This document shows, piece after piece, positions 47,301-59,000 of a stretch of 64,000 bases of DNA (position 1 is the stretch's first letter; each line of letters starts with the position of its first letter). Under the pieces are notes generated by a model. The model was not told the DNA's origin, searched no databases, and worked only from the letters and a program-made list of their open reading frames with translations. A program made the translations under genes and the position numbers. The stretch is from the NCBI RefSeq assembly GCF_964355755.1, contig NC_092674.1, positions 7,569,001 to 7,633,000 on the forward strand, in the 5' to 3' direction. The stretch comes from Antedon mediterranea. Its lineage: Eukaryota; Echinodermata; Crinoidea; Comatulida; Antedonidae.

Positions 47301-50300
47301 GTACATAGTTTATTTTATAGTAGGTGCATTGAGATTGCTAAACAGCTGGACTGGATTTAAAAATTTTTAGATTTTGTAGTGTCAACATTGTTAATGATTT
47401 TTATATCAATCAATAAATCATAATTTAAATTAATAACTGTTAAACTAACTACAACAAATCAGTGTATGTATAAAATATTGTATTTCTTTACTTTATCTTA
47501 AAAATACAATGTTTTATCTAAAGAATATCAAAGCTAGAAACTTATAAAAGTGCTTTGTGAACATATAAAATAGTTTAGAAAACTAATGAGAGCAGTTTAA
47601 TAGATTTATTCCGATTTAAGAATCAAATTAAATAGTTGATTAATAATTAATATTTCAACATTTAATATGTTTTCATCATTTAAGATAATGTAAACAGTTT
47701 TTGCTCAATTTTCTTTAAATAAACAAATGTTTAATATAAAAAACAAAAATAATTTGTCATTATGTAGTTTTTTGAATTTAGACAAATCCTGCTTTGATTG
47801 ATGTATAAAGAATGCAAACTGAACTAAATAGTAAATTTCTTTGAACCAACGATCAAGAATTGCTCTGTCTACACTATCAAACTTATATATGGGCACATCA
47901 CATTTTGTTGTCAATCAAGAATTGCTCTGTCTACACTATCAAACTTATATATGAGCACATCACATTTTGTTGTCAATCAAGAATTGCTATGTCTACACTA
48001 TCAAACTTATATATGGGCACATCACATTTTGTTGTCAATCAAGAATTGCTCTGTCTACACTATCAAACTTATATATGGGCACATCACATTTTGTTGTCAA
48101 TCAAGAATTGCTCTGTCTACACTATCAAACTTATGGGCACATCACATTTTGTTGTCAATCAAGAATTGCTATGTCTACACTATCAAACTTATATATGGGC
48201 ACATCACATTTTGTTGTCAATCAAGAATTGCTCTGTCTACACTATCAAACTTATATATGGGCACATCACATTTTGTTGTCAATCAAGAATTGCTATGTCT
48301 ACACTATCAAACTTATATATGGGCACATCACATTTTGTTGTCAATCAAGAATTGCTCTTACACTATCAAACTTATGGGCACATCACATTTTGTTGTCAAT
48401 CAAGAATTGCTCTGTCTACACTATCAAACTTATATATGGGCACATCACATTTTGTTGTCAATCAAGAATTGCTATGTCTACACTATCAAACTTATATATG
48501 GGCACATCACATTTTGTTGTCAATCAAGAATTGCTCTGTCTACACTATCAAACTTATATATGGGCACATCACATTTTGTTGTCAATCAAGAATTGCTATG
48601 TCTACACTATCAAACTTATATATGGGCACATCACATTTTGTTGTCAATCAAGAATTGCTATGTCTACACTATCAAACTTATATATGGGCACATCACATTT
48701 TGTTGTCAATCAAGAATTGCTATGTCTACACTATCAAACTTATATATGGGCACATCACATTTTGTTGTCAATCAAGAATTGCTCTGTCTACACTATCAAA
48801 CTTATATATGGGCACATCACATTTTGTTGTCAATCAAGAATTGCTATGTCTACACTATCAAACTTATATATGGGCACATCACATTTTGTTGTCAATCAAG
48901 AATTGCTATGTCTACACTATCAAACTTATATATGGGCACATCACATTTTGTTGTCAATCAAGAATTGCTCTGTCTACACTATCAAACTTATATATGGGCA
49001 CATCACATTTTGTTGTCAATCAAGAATTGCTATGTCTACACTATCAAACTTATATATGGGCACATCACATTTTGTTGTCAATCAAGAATTGCTCTGTCTA
49101 CACTATCAAACTTATATATGGGCACATCACATTTTGTTGTCAATCAAGAATTGCTATGTCTGCACTATCAAACTTATATATGGGCACATCACATTTTGTT
49201 GTCAATCAAGAATTGCTATGTCTACACTATCAAACTTATATATGGGCACATCACATTTTGTTGTCAATCAAGAATTGCTCTGTCTACACTATCAAACTTA
49301 TATATGGGCACATCACATTTTGTTGTCAATCAAGAATTGCTATGTCTACACTATCAAACTTATATATGGGCACATCACATTTTGTTGTCACATAATGTTC
49401 TATAGTATAGACAAGAGCTTTAGACATTAGTCCCTTAGAATTGTATTTATTACATATTGTAAAACGAATAAAATCAAAACAAGGATAGGATAAAGAATTT
49501 GTTTTAAATTCATTTTTGTAAAGAATTCAGTTCAACTACCCATTTAAAAAAAATTTTTATTTAAAAATTGCTAGTTTTTAATGTTTTTTTAAATTGCACT
49601 TTTAAAAGCTTGTTCAATGTAGTTTGTATGCTTGCTTTTTTTTTTCTTTAAAAGTTAGTTTGCTTTGATTTATTCCATGCATTTTGTTTTGTATTGCTTT
49701 AGGCCTGCTTTTCTTTTAAAAATCGAGATTAGATTATTAATGTATGCTTTTAAGTTGCAATAGTCTAATAATGGCTTTCTAAACGTTTTTAATAACGCAA
49801 TAATGCTAAATAGTTTATTTCAGAACATATATTTCTATCAGTAGTAACATCCTTGTCGAAATAGACACAAAACCTAAATGAATCCTAAATTATAAAAAAA
49901 AAATTTCAATTAATAACATGTTTTCTTCTTCAATTCCAATGATGATAACGCCGATACATTTGTTATCATTTGTTTTTCTGAGCCACTCTATATTTTATTA
50001 TTGAATACATTTTTCTAACCAGCTTTAGGTCACTTTGAATTTGTTTGCAATATTTACTAGGGAAATTAGAGTTCACATGCATGTTTTTGCATGGCATTTT
50101 ATATTGCATTAGTTTTTTTCTGTTGTGTGCTTTAAGCTTGTTTGCTTGTACGTACGCCCAACGCAAGCGCGTTGACGGATCACAAGCTACAGTGATGTTC
50201 CATGGTGTGATTGAACCCGTTACGTAATGTACTGGTCAATTTACTGTATGTTGACGAACCGTACGGTAACGACCAAACTAATCTTCAAACATAATTTTCC

Positions 50301-51043
50301 CAAATGCTCAAATTAAAGATTTCCTATTTAATCAGGGAAAACATAATATCACTCTTCCCTGACCATACCAAGTCAAATACAGCAACAGTACATCTCCTTG
50401 CCAAGATAGGAACTCGTAACAATCGTTTGATCTTATGACTGGCTGCAACAAATTCATACTAGTTGCAGATACAGCACTGTACTATCTGGCGCGATGTCTG
50501 TTTGAGGAAGCCAGTTGGCCAATCTAAAGTCAGTCAAGCGTTTAGAAGCGTGCAACTTATCGTGTCGCAACCACAGATAAACCCTTTGAAGATCAACATC
50601 ATGTACTGTTATATTGCCTTGATTATATTATGTGATAACTTTTTTTTCTTTTGTTAACACCATCAATTCGATGAAAATAATATTAACAAAACACATCAGA
50701 AAAAAAATTACTGTTGTATGCGTTTTAATTTGAAATACAAATATAAGTTATTAAACAAACGTATTGAAAGAAATGACAATAAAATTGCGTAAATAATGAG
50801 TATCTACATGGCCACCAGAATGGTAATCACCCCAAGATAGTATACTTTAATCTCTTTAAAAAGTCTAGATTTGAATACCGAATCTGAGAATTCATGTTAG
50901 CCACCACAAGTCACAGTAATAATACTATGTAATGTATACAAAATATACAATATTTAAATCTAAAACTATTATTTGTTTTCTGCAGGGTGGCCCGTTCCTC
51001 CCCGGCTAACTTTGTGCGAATTTCTTCTCACGTGAGTAAGTAG
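41328..51043 (+). CDS. CCNC: cyclin C (11 exons)
   Basis: Cyclin partner of CDK8/19 in the Mediator kinase module, nuclear, transcriptional control. Exons: 41328-41359, 41659-41765, 43029-43113, 43544-43613, 44123-44233, 44803-44838, 45023-45114, 45234-45301, 45634-45713, 46130-46254, 50986-51043; all GT-AG and in frame; 287 residues, close to the 283 of human cyclin C. It opens MAGNFWQSSH as in vertebrates. Cyclin-box landmarks: VIATATLYFKRFYAR, DPLLMAPTCLFLASKVEEWG, ILECEFYLLE, VVYHPYRPL, LPLAWRIVNDS and LMYPPFLIALA. The second cyclin fold and KILEITQYILKLY follow. The C-terminal tail (exon 11, VARSSPANFVRISSH) differs from vertebrates; a GTGAGT inside exon 11 could serve as an alternative donor, so the last residues are less certain. 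The last intron is 4.7 kb and holds a 62-bp repeat array. Confidence 0.95.
42061..42922. mobile_element. 862-bp DNA transposon in cyclin C intron 2
   Basis: Ends CCGTATATTTCGGTGTATAA and TTATACACCGAAATATACGG are perfect 20-bp inverted repeats flanked by TA (42059-42060 and 42923-42924). Just inside each end is GTATAAGACGCACCC in direct orientation. No open frame of note, so it is non-autonomous. The TA duplication fits Tc1/mariner-like or another TA-targeting superfamily. The interior (42240-42830) is more GC-rich than its surroundings. Confidence 0.8.
43205..43470 (+). mobile_element. tRNA-derived SINE, family S3 copy b (5'-truncated)
   Basis: Shares GGGTTGAGGCTAACTCGC, GTCTTCTCGGATAAGGAC, ACTATAAACTGTAGGTC, CTTTAAAGAACCTAGTA and GGGGGTTACCCCGGTGTACT with copies a and c, ending in an A-rich AATAAAGAAATAAAG tail. 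In cyclin C intron 3. Confidence 0.75.
44336..44660 (+). mobile_element. tRNA-derived SINE, family S3 copy c
   Basis: B box GGGTTCGAGGCTC is intact, followed by GTCTTCTCGGATAAGGAC, CCGTAGGTCCAGTGTAC and GGGGGTTACCCCGGTGTACT, a central domain and a 3' tail AATAAATAAATAAAAAAAT. In cyclin C intron 5. It is better preserved than copy b, about 1.1 kb away in the same orientation. Confidence 0.8.
45308..45480. mobile_element. family B MITE, copy B5
   Basis: Left TTAAGCTCTTTCTACACTCT; right GAGAGTGTAGACAAGGCTTAA. The core repeats GTGATGTGCCCAAATATGG and CCCAAATATGGAAGT, then GTCCATATATGGGCACATC. TTAA flanks both sides. It begins seven bases into cyclin C intron 8, right after the donor GTAAGC. Confidence 0.8.
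46255..50985 (+). other. cyclin C intron 10, 4.7 kb
   Basis: Carries the 62-bp array (47864-49430), a family A-like fragment near 50150-50200 (CCAACGCAAGCGCGTTGACG), and a hairpin TCAGGGAA/TTCCCTGA at 50333-50365. The remainder is AT-rich with no other exon recognised. Small frames here have no domain. Confidence 0.6.
47864..49430 (+). repeat. 62-bp tandem array derived from a family B MITE, about 25 copies
   Basis: Unit: TCTGTCTACACTATCAAACT, TATATATGGGCACATCACAT, TTTGTTGTC, then a 13-base spacer AATCAAGAATTGC. The first 49 bases are the left arm of family B; the spacer is foreign to it. The array's right edge runs into GTCACATAATGTTCTATAGT and ATAGACAAGAGCTTTAG, the right arm of the same MITE. 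Units are almost identical, alternating between GCTCTGTC and GCTATGTC; a few lack TATATA or CTGT. Because 62 leaves remainder 2 when divided by 3, all three plus frames cycle through the same three readings and stay open for about 500 codons. No protein is implied. Confidence 0.95.
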
Positions 51044-52161
51044 CCGGACAGCAGATTTACAAGTGAAGTGTTGCCATCATCTAATATTTCACCTAGGCCA
51101 TGTTTACCATACGTACCTATATTTCAAATATTAAATCTTACAGTTTAATGACTGTGTTGTACGTAATACATTACAATTATTCAATAGGCCTAATTTAAAA
51201 TAACTGTACGATTATTGGAACACAAATATTTCAAAAGTCTGGAATTACAACTAGGAGTATTCATTTACATATTGGTGACATGTGCGTGAAAGTAATGGAA
51301 CAAATCATTGGAAGCACGGAGTTGACGCAATATTGGTGGTATGACAGGGAGTTATTTATTATTGTTATTCATCAATTAAACCAAAGAGTATTTTTTTCCG
51401 GTAACATCTTCCATTTGTGTGGTTCTAGAGACTAATAAATTATTTATGAAGATACCAACTACTTTTTATTGTCTTGCATAGAAACATTTTATTTTCTAAT
51501 ATAGGCCTATGTAAAAAAAAGCCATACATGCAAAATCCATGGGTCCAATATACTATACTAACTATGCATATAGTAACCAAAAAAGCCAATTCGTTGGATG
51601 TTAATACATTTTAAACCATTAATTTATTTACAGTATGAGGTTACGGCATAGACAACTCAAAGTTTTAAAGTTAACATTTTGGCACAAAGCCAACACTTGG
51701 GTCTAGTTTCAAACATTTAAGCAACTACAGTACGTAACGGCATATCTTTTGTTGTCAAAACTTGTCCTAAAATTTTTTTGTAATTTATTTAGATTGCATG
51801 AGTGTTATACTTTCTTGTTGCGAATACTATTAGAAAGAACATGACGTAACGAATATTAAACGTAACACAAACGTCCATAGTAATGCTTTCAGTATATACC
51901 ATGGTAAACTTACGTAATAATAGCTACACCACAGAAAAACGGTAATATAGATGTTGTTTCTATATTGTTAAGTACCATTATTTGCCGTAATTACCCAGCA
52001 CATCGGCATACCAGCTACAGTACGTAACATTGAATATGTGAATGTAGTTCTCCGCGTATATCTCGTCTTCTTTGCAACTCTTTCTGAGTAAAATGATAGT
52101 AAGTTGGTTTTGACAAAAGCTTCGTGACATGTGTGGTAGTATAATCATAGCGCTTATTCGA
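51044..52161. other. intergenic DNA between convergent cyclin C and LRP-like genes
   Basis: Must contain the 3' UTRs of both genes. AT-rich; no other exon or RNA seen. Confidence 0.5.
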
Positions 52162-53062
52162 TCATGGTTGGTTATCCAATTTATTGGTTGTGTTATGTTG
52201 GTCTAACGATACGTCATTCGCAACAAAGGCAGCGTTTCCTATTCCAGTTGGTGTCCGTGTGCTTACCTCATCTAACAATCCAGAATGCTTTGTACCCTCT
52301 TCTTTTTCTGGTGCAATAAAAATGCGTGTCGTGTAGTCGCCATCAACCGACTCGGAATTTTTTACAAGCTCCTTTTCGTCAGGTGCATCTATCAACCCAG
52401 AATTCTTCACACTATCTTTTTCCTCTGTTGAAACCGAAATGCGCATAGTGCAGTTGTCATAAAACCCGGAATTTTTTGCGCTCTCTTTCTCATCCGGTTC
52501 AATTAGAGTGCGCGTCGTGTAGTCATTCACGAACCCAGCATTCTTTGCTATAGACGTTTGCGTTGTGTAGTCCTCCACAAACGTGGAATCGACAGCAGGC
52601 CTGCTATTGTCAACAACGGTTAAGTAGTACGGAGTTTCCTTTTTTTCTTTTTCATTTGACTTTTCTACGACGTCCGCCTTACCTTCTTCAGTAGTCGGTA
52701 ACAAGTAGCCATCTACCATTTCGTCAGTTTTTCTTTGGTCCCCATTATCATCCACTGTTAAATAATATGGCGTTTCCTTAATCTGTCCGTTTTCAGTATC
52801 ATTCGGTATCATTTCTTCTGGTTTTATTGAATCACAATTGTCGTCAACTGTTAAATAGTATGGTGTTTGTCCACCACCACCGCTCCCATTCTGCTGTGGC
52901 AGTCTACCGTCTTCCACGTTTGCAATTGTGGCATTTGCATTTATGCGTGCAAGCATTGCTGGGTTTTCTCTGGCAATGTTTGCAATTATATTGTAGTCCG
53001 GGTCGTCATAAATGTCGTCATTAGGATCAGGTAGTGGGCGTTTAGCCATATCGAAAGTTGGT
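52162..53062 (-). CDS. LRP-like exon 20: repeated tyrosine-rich cytoplasmic tail
   Basis: A 300-codon terminal exon. Near the membrane is DIYDDPDYNII, whose YNII fits the AP-2 sorting motif YxxPhi. Then TPYYLTVDDN twice and TPYYLTVVDN once (at about 52866, 52773 and 52635), each giving YLTV, another YxxPhi match and a possible phosphotyrosine site. After these come four to five repeats of the type DYTTRTLI followed by an acidic stretch with EKESAKNSGF (52575 down to about 52230). No NPxY is present. The tail is acidic and low in hydrophobic residues, so probably disordered. Confidence 0.88.
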
Positions 53063-56000
53063 CTATAAAATAGAAGAGTTTTTAAGCATTAGGGCATCAT
53101 TACAATATTTAAAATAATGCTGCATCGTTGTCTTTTCTACTGGGCTATTCTATTATTTTTGCTATAGTACTGCTGCTACTGGTACGATTTTGTCCACTTT
53201 TTAGGGCTATTGCCATGGTGCTGCTTTTATCATTTCTGCTAGAATACTGCTATTTATACTGATAGTTTACTATTAATATGATGTTGCTTCTACCGTGCTG
53301 CTACATTGCTATCGACACGTTACTGATGTCACTATTATTATTGATGTTCTATTGCTATTTATACTGTAATGCTTCTGCCACACAGACCTTTATGTTAGGT
53401 AGTGGTGGTGTTGCTTTTAGTTGTGTTGCGGTTGGTTGTTGTGGTGGTGGTGGTATTGCTGTTGGTTGTTGTGATGGTGGTATTGCTGTTGGTTGTTGTG
53501 GTGGTGGTATTGCTGTTGGTCGTGGTGGTGGAGATATTGCTGTTGGTCGTGGTTGTGGTGGTATTGCTGTTGGTTGTTGTGCTATTGCTGTTGGTTGTTG
53601 TTAATGTGGTGTTATGGTAGCGATGGTGTTATGGTAGCGGTGGTGTTGCTGTTGGTTGTGGTGTTGCTGTTGGTTGTGATCACTGGTGGTGGTATTGCTT
53701 TTGGTTGTTGTGGTCACTGATGGTGTTATTGTTGTTGGTTGTGGTGTTGTTGGCTGTGGTGTCGATGGTGTTTAGTGGTAGCGGCAGCAAAATCAGCGAT
53801 AGATAGACACTTCATAGTGTCCAGTAAACTACATTTGCAAATGGCTTAATATATTTTATCAATTTATACTTACTTAATTAACCCATTTCCTTGTGATTCT
53901 TCTTTGCTTGATTTTGATATTCGAAAAACAATGATACTGATGACAACTATCACTACAACGATGCAGGCAATACAACCCAATGACATCCAAACTATATCAA
54001 TGCTTGAGATACCTAAAAATGATAATATTAATATTCTTACTGGATGCCAGTGTTCCGTTTCCCGCAATTTTGTAACTATTGAACAAAACAGAGTCGTATT
54101 TCGTTCAGTCAAACCAGGGAAGAGTGTAATTTCAATGGAGCTCAATAGTGTTAAATTTCAACTATGCTTATTCAGACCAGGTTTTCCACAATAAGCACTT
54201 TCAGTACATACTGTACATACATTTTACAATTAACATTTTGAAAAATGAAAACAATAACTTTGGGAACGTCCTTGAAAAGATTCAAATTTCATGTTTGCCT
54301 TGTTGTGGTCATGACACAGTAAAGATTTATTTTATCTTATCTTTTAAAATTTTAAATTAACATTATAAATTTGCTTATAGCTTCCATGCAACTTCGTTAC
54401 TAATATACAATCTGATTAGCTAAATCGGAATTACTGAAGCTTACCTTTCACATTTACTGAAGAAACCTGTGTTGTCTGGAGAGGCAGTGACACTGTCGAT
54501 GCAAAACCGAAATCGCCTTTATAAAAATTAAATAAAAAATAATTAGCGTTAAACAATTTCAAAATAAATAATTCAATGACCCATCTCCATTTCCCAGAAA
54601 ATCGTATCACCACATTCATTTTTTTGAAAATAATAACCAAACTCCAACCAGACAAAACATATATCGATATGTAATAATAATAATAATAATAGTGAAATCA
54701 GTTTAAAATTTTAAGTTTTATTGTTATCATCCGATAATGAATTTTTCTTTCATATACGTGTTTGACTTTCTTTACCTCCACATCTTGCTTCACATTCCTC
54801 AATAGTGGCAAAATTGTTTTCATTTCCGTTGCAATAATATTCAAAATCTGTACACCCCGACGTATCACTAAAGTAATATCGAGACTCTGGTGAGATGATG
54901 TCACATGATGACGAGTTACCCGCAGATAATGGCAGAGAGCAAAAATCTGCAATTAAAAAAATCACAATAGCAAAATTAATATTATAAATCGAATATGTCA
55001 TATGTCAGAATTTTTTCTCGTGACAATTTGCAACTCCCAGACTTGTAATAAGTCTGTGTTTATGTAGAGCATCTTGTGTATATGTTTGTCTTGTGAACGG
55101 GATTGCCACCATTGAAAAGGATAGTGAATGAATTCACTTGTGGTTATCTAAGGTACAGTAGTATTCACACTCGTCACATTTGATGCATTGTACTGTGGAT
55201 ACATAAAATACTCTATACATGAGGAAGTACAATTGAAAGAGTGAAGTGGTGGAAGAGAGACCACACACTCCTTAAAATTTATTCCAAAAGATAGAACATT
55301 AGTTCAGCACTTTTTTAAAGTTTGTGAACCCAAACACTATTTATCTGCGGTTATCCCTGTTCTTCTTTCCACTTGTTTTTATTAGGATGACTTACGTGTA
55401 CATAAGAATTCCGTATCTGTATTCCATTTTCCCATCTCAGTACATGTTATTTTAGAAAGAACATGGCTTCTATAGAATTGCGGAATGCAATATATATCAC
55501 AGGTTGTGTTAACCGATCGAGTGCAGTTGTCTTCCACGCCTCCACCAAGAAATGTCTTAGGACAAAGTATGTCTTTGAAATTAAATAAATAACAAATTGT
55601 TATTTTTGACACCATGTTTGAGTGACAGTATAAGGTGTAGAACACCTCCTTTTGGACACCCCTGTAATAATAATACCACATTTATATAGCGCCCTTTTCA
55701 TGAGTAATCATGCTCAAAGGCGCTTTACAAGCATTATTACCCCAGTGTTTTTTGGGATCAAACACGTATGGAAACATACTCCCATTATGCAGCCGGTAAC
55801 CAGCGCAAAGTTGTGTCTAGATCTAACTGGGTACCCATTTATACACCTGGGTGGAGAGAGGCAACGTAAGTAAAGTATCTTGCCTACGGATACAAGCAAT
55901 GCGGCAAGAGTTGGATTCGAACCTAGGTCTGACGATCGGTAGTCCAACGTCCAACACACTGCGCCACACGTCCTTACTGTACGTCCTGTACAGGTTAAAA

Positions 56001-59000
56001 AAGGCAACATGGCCGTGAAACTAATAAGGAGTAGTGTATGTTTTATACTATAACAGGCAGACTCTTTAGTGGAAACCCATGGAGACACCACTATTAATTG
56101 GACTCTTTAGTGGTTGGCGCACTGGTTATCTGTCAAGATGGGTGAGCTAATTTGTGTGGAATTTTAATACACTTGTGCTAAATCTGTAGTTACCTGTGTC
56201 ACAACGTTTATTGTCAGATAAAAGAAGTATACCGTCAGAGCATGCACATGTTACTTGCCCTGCCACTCGCCCAGGTAGACAAATATGGCTACAACCTCCA
56301 TTATCTTGAAGACATCCATTTTCTTCTGCATCCGTTTCTGTTGACGATTAAGAAACGATAGTCTAATTCACATGATGGGAACATGAGTTTGTTCGCAAAT
56401 TATTATTTTTTTCATACTAAACAATGTGAGTGTTCCAACTCCCTTTTACGGAACCATTGTTATGCAACTAAAATAACATTTTCACATACACTACTCTCAT
56501 CATTGTACCTTGTAATGTTGATATAGATGCATGATAGTGAATTGATGAAATCTTCCCAAAGTGGTTGTCATCGAAATTTGTTGCTTCTCCGTTTTCTTCT
56601 AAATGCTGAAGACTTGTTTCAAAGTCGTCACTCCATACAACGTCATCAAACATTACACTAAGGCTGCTAGGTCTGGTAGTTGAGTTAAAGTATATCATTG
56701 GACTGGTGCCATCAAGAGTTATGCTTTCGATTATACCAGCATTCTCGTCACACCAATATAATCGATTCTCTGGTGAAAAATATTTCAAAATACAGTACAA
56801 CGTATTACTTTGACCATTCAGAATAGTTTTGTCTGTCATATTCTTATTATTATTCTTATCTTATTACGTAAGACAATTGGTAGGTAAGGTAAAGTCGAAA
56901 CCTAATGCTAACGGCCGTGGTGCCTATCTACATTTCTTTTCGTTTGGGCCAGACTCCACTAAGTGTGTATATTTAACTCCTGCACAAACGAGTCTGATTT
57001 ACCTTCCCAGTACTTTTTACATACCGGTACCCATTTCTATCACCTGGGTGGGGAGGAACAATGTGGATAAATAATCTTGCTCAAGGACTCAACACTGCAG
57101 TGACCGAGCCGGGGCTTGAACCAACAACCTCTTGATTGCAAGTCCAATGCTCTAATCACTGCGCAACAGCGCTCCAATTCTACTTACCGTCAAACTTGAT
57201 AACTAGTCCAGAGGGCTTACTAATTAATTCTGACACTGGTAATTTACGTTCACTTCCACCGTCCATGTACGCCGTACCAATAGCCGGGTTATTTCCTTGT
57301 ACCGACCAAAATAATCTTCTGTAAAGTCAAAACATGTATTGGTATACTGTACTAAAACTCTTTTCTCATTTATCTCAGCCTCCATGTTAGTTGGAGATTA
57401 TTACGTTTGATAAGCAATATTTAACTTGTCGATATCTTCTTGAATTTATAAAAAAAGGGGGAAAATGTGATACCTCCCGATAGGATCCACTACTATATCA
57501 CGTAATTCTTTGTCCAATTCGTCGATCAGAGTATACCTGACTGAGCCATCTAGATAGGACACTTCGATCTTCCTTAATACCGAATCGGTCCAAAACACCA
57601 GACGTGTAATATAATCTACAGCAATGCCCTTTGGTGCTAGAAAAAAAAGACACGCTTGTATTACGAAAAGCTAAAATTGTCTCACAGTAGGATCCACTAC
57701 TATATTTTGTAGTTTGTCGCCCGAAGTAAATATCATGGTATACCGAATCTATCTAACAACATCAGAAGTGTAATAGTCTACAGCAATGCATTTTACACAT
57801 TTGTACTATGGAACGCCGAATTGTATGCCAATAAAGTATACTGTATCACGTGTTCTTCGTCATCGGCGTGTTCGATGCTATCTTGATTGGATACAGTAGT
57901 TCAATCGTTATCAATACCGAATCAACAACAATGCATTTTGGTGCTGAATAACTAGAAACAAATTGTAATATACAACGTCAAATACGTGGTAGACTAAACT
58001 TACCGATGATGTTTTCGTCTTTGATGATACTTTCGACGTTACTACCATCTAGAGACGACCTTTGAACTATGCTTCCATCTATCCAGTATACTCGTCGTTC
58101 AAGAGGGTCATACGCAATTGCCTCCGGAGTGACAATTTCCCCTAGATTTAACCCAGTATATTCAAACGGTTCATTTCCTCTCATTTGAAATATGGCGTGC
58201 TTTTCCTGGTCTGCTATCAAGTAGAAGTTATCTGCCATTATCGGTAGTGCTAAAATTGAAAAGTAGTAAAATACATGTTAGACTTAAAAAACATTAAACT
58301 ATCATACTATTTGAGCAAGACTCTTCCGTGGTTTGAGTTTGCCGTATATATATTTCAAAAAGACGAAGCCGTCGTAAGTTTACGTTATGTTTATATCGTC
58401 GAGTTGCGAGCGGTCAAGGCAGGAGCGCCGCAAAGCATAGCCCCAATATCGGCACAGCGTCAACTTCGATCACAAGTCTTTCTGGATAAGGACATATCTG
58501 ATATATGCAAATTGTCAGCACTCGACGCGAAGTACCCGTATGGAAGGTGAAAGTTGCTGTGTTAATCTAGTTCATTGCGATTTGTGACAATTACCGTATA
58601 AACGCAATATAAATATGCATAAATTATCCATGTTTTGATGAACTTTTACCAATTATTTTCAAAAGAAATGTATATTTATTGTACAAATTAAGTAGCATTG
58701 ACTTTTTAATCATACCAGAAACACATTGTCTGTAATCGTTGCTATCGAGTTTAAATCCATCTGAGCATGCGCACGACGTATCATTGAAGGATGAGGTCAG
58801 ACAAATGTGTGGACATCCGCCATTGTTGCTCAGATCACATATATCTGCAACGGATCAAACAAACATATAATAATGCTTTTTATACATTTAGTATTAAAAA
58901 TGGATTTGTCAGTAGGACTATTGGTATTGATCTATAGTTTCTTGCTTTTCTATAAACCTATATTTATTAATATACAATCCTTGTTGTGTATAATGTATAT

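Noticed and set aside
47860-49430. Three overlapping open frames of 484-511 codons
   Set aside because: They are the three frames of the 62-bp tandem array, each cycling through the same three readings because 62 is not a multiple of three. No codon-level constraint; not a protein.
47864-49430. CRISPR-like regular array
   Set aside because: There are no unique spacers: the whole 62-bp unit is repeated. The context is a eukaryotic intron.
53278-53720. Gly/Cys-rich and Val-rich frames
   Set aside because: Produced by the GTTGTTGTGG minisatellite in an intron of the LRP-like gene.
54750-55001. A free-standing secreted Kunitz inhibitor gene
   Set aside because: The upstream hydrophobic frame is intronic; the exon has a proper acceptor and donor in phase with neighbours on both sides, so it belongs to the LRP-like gene.
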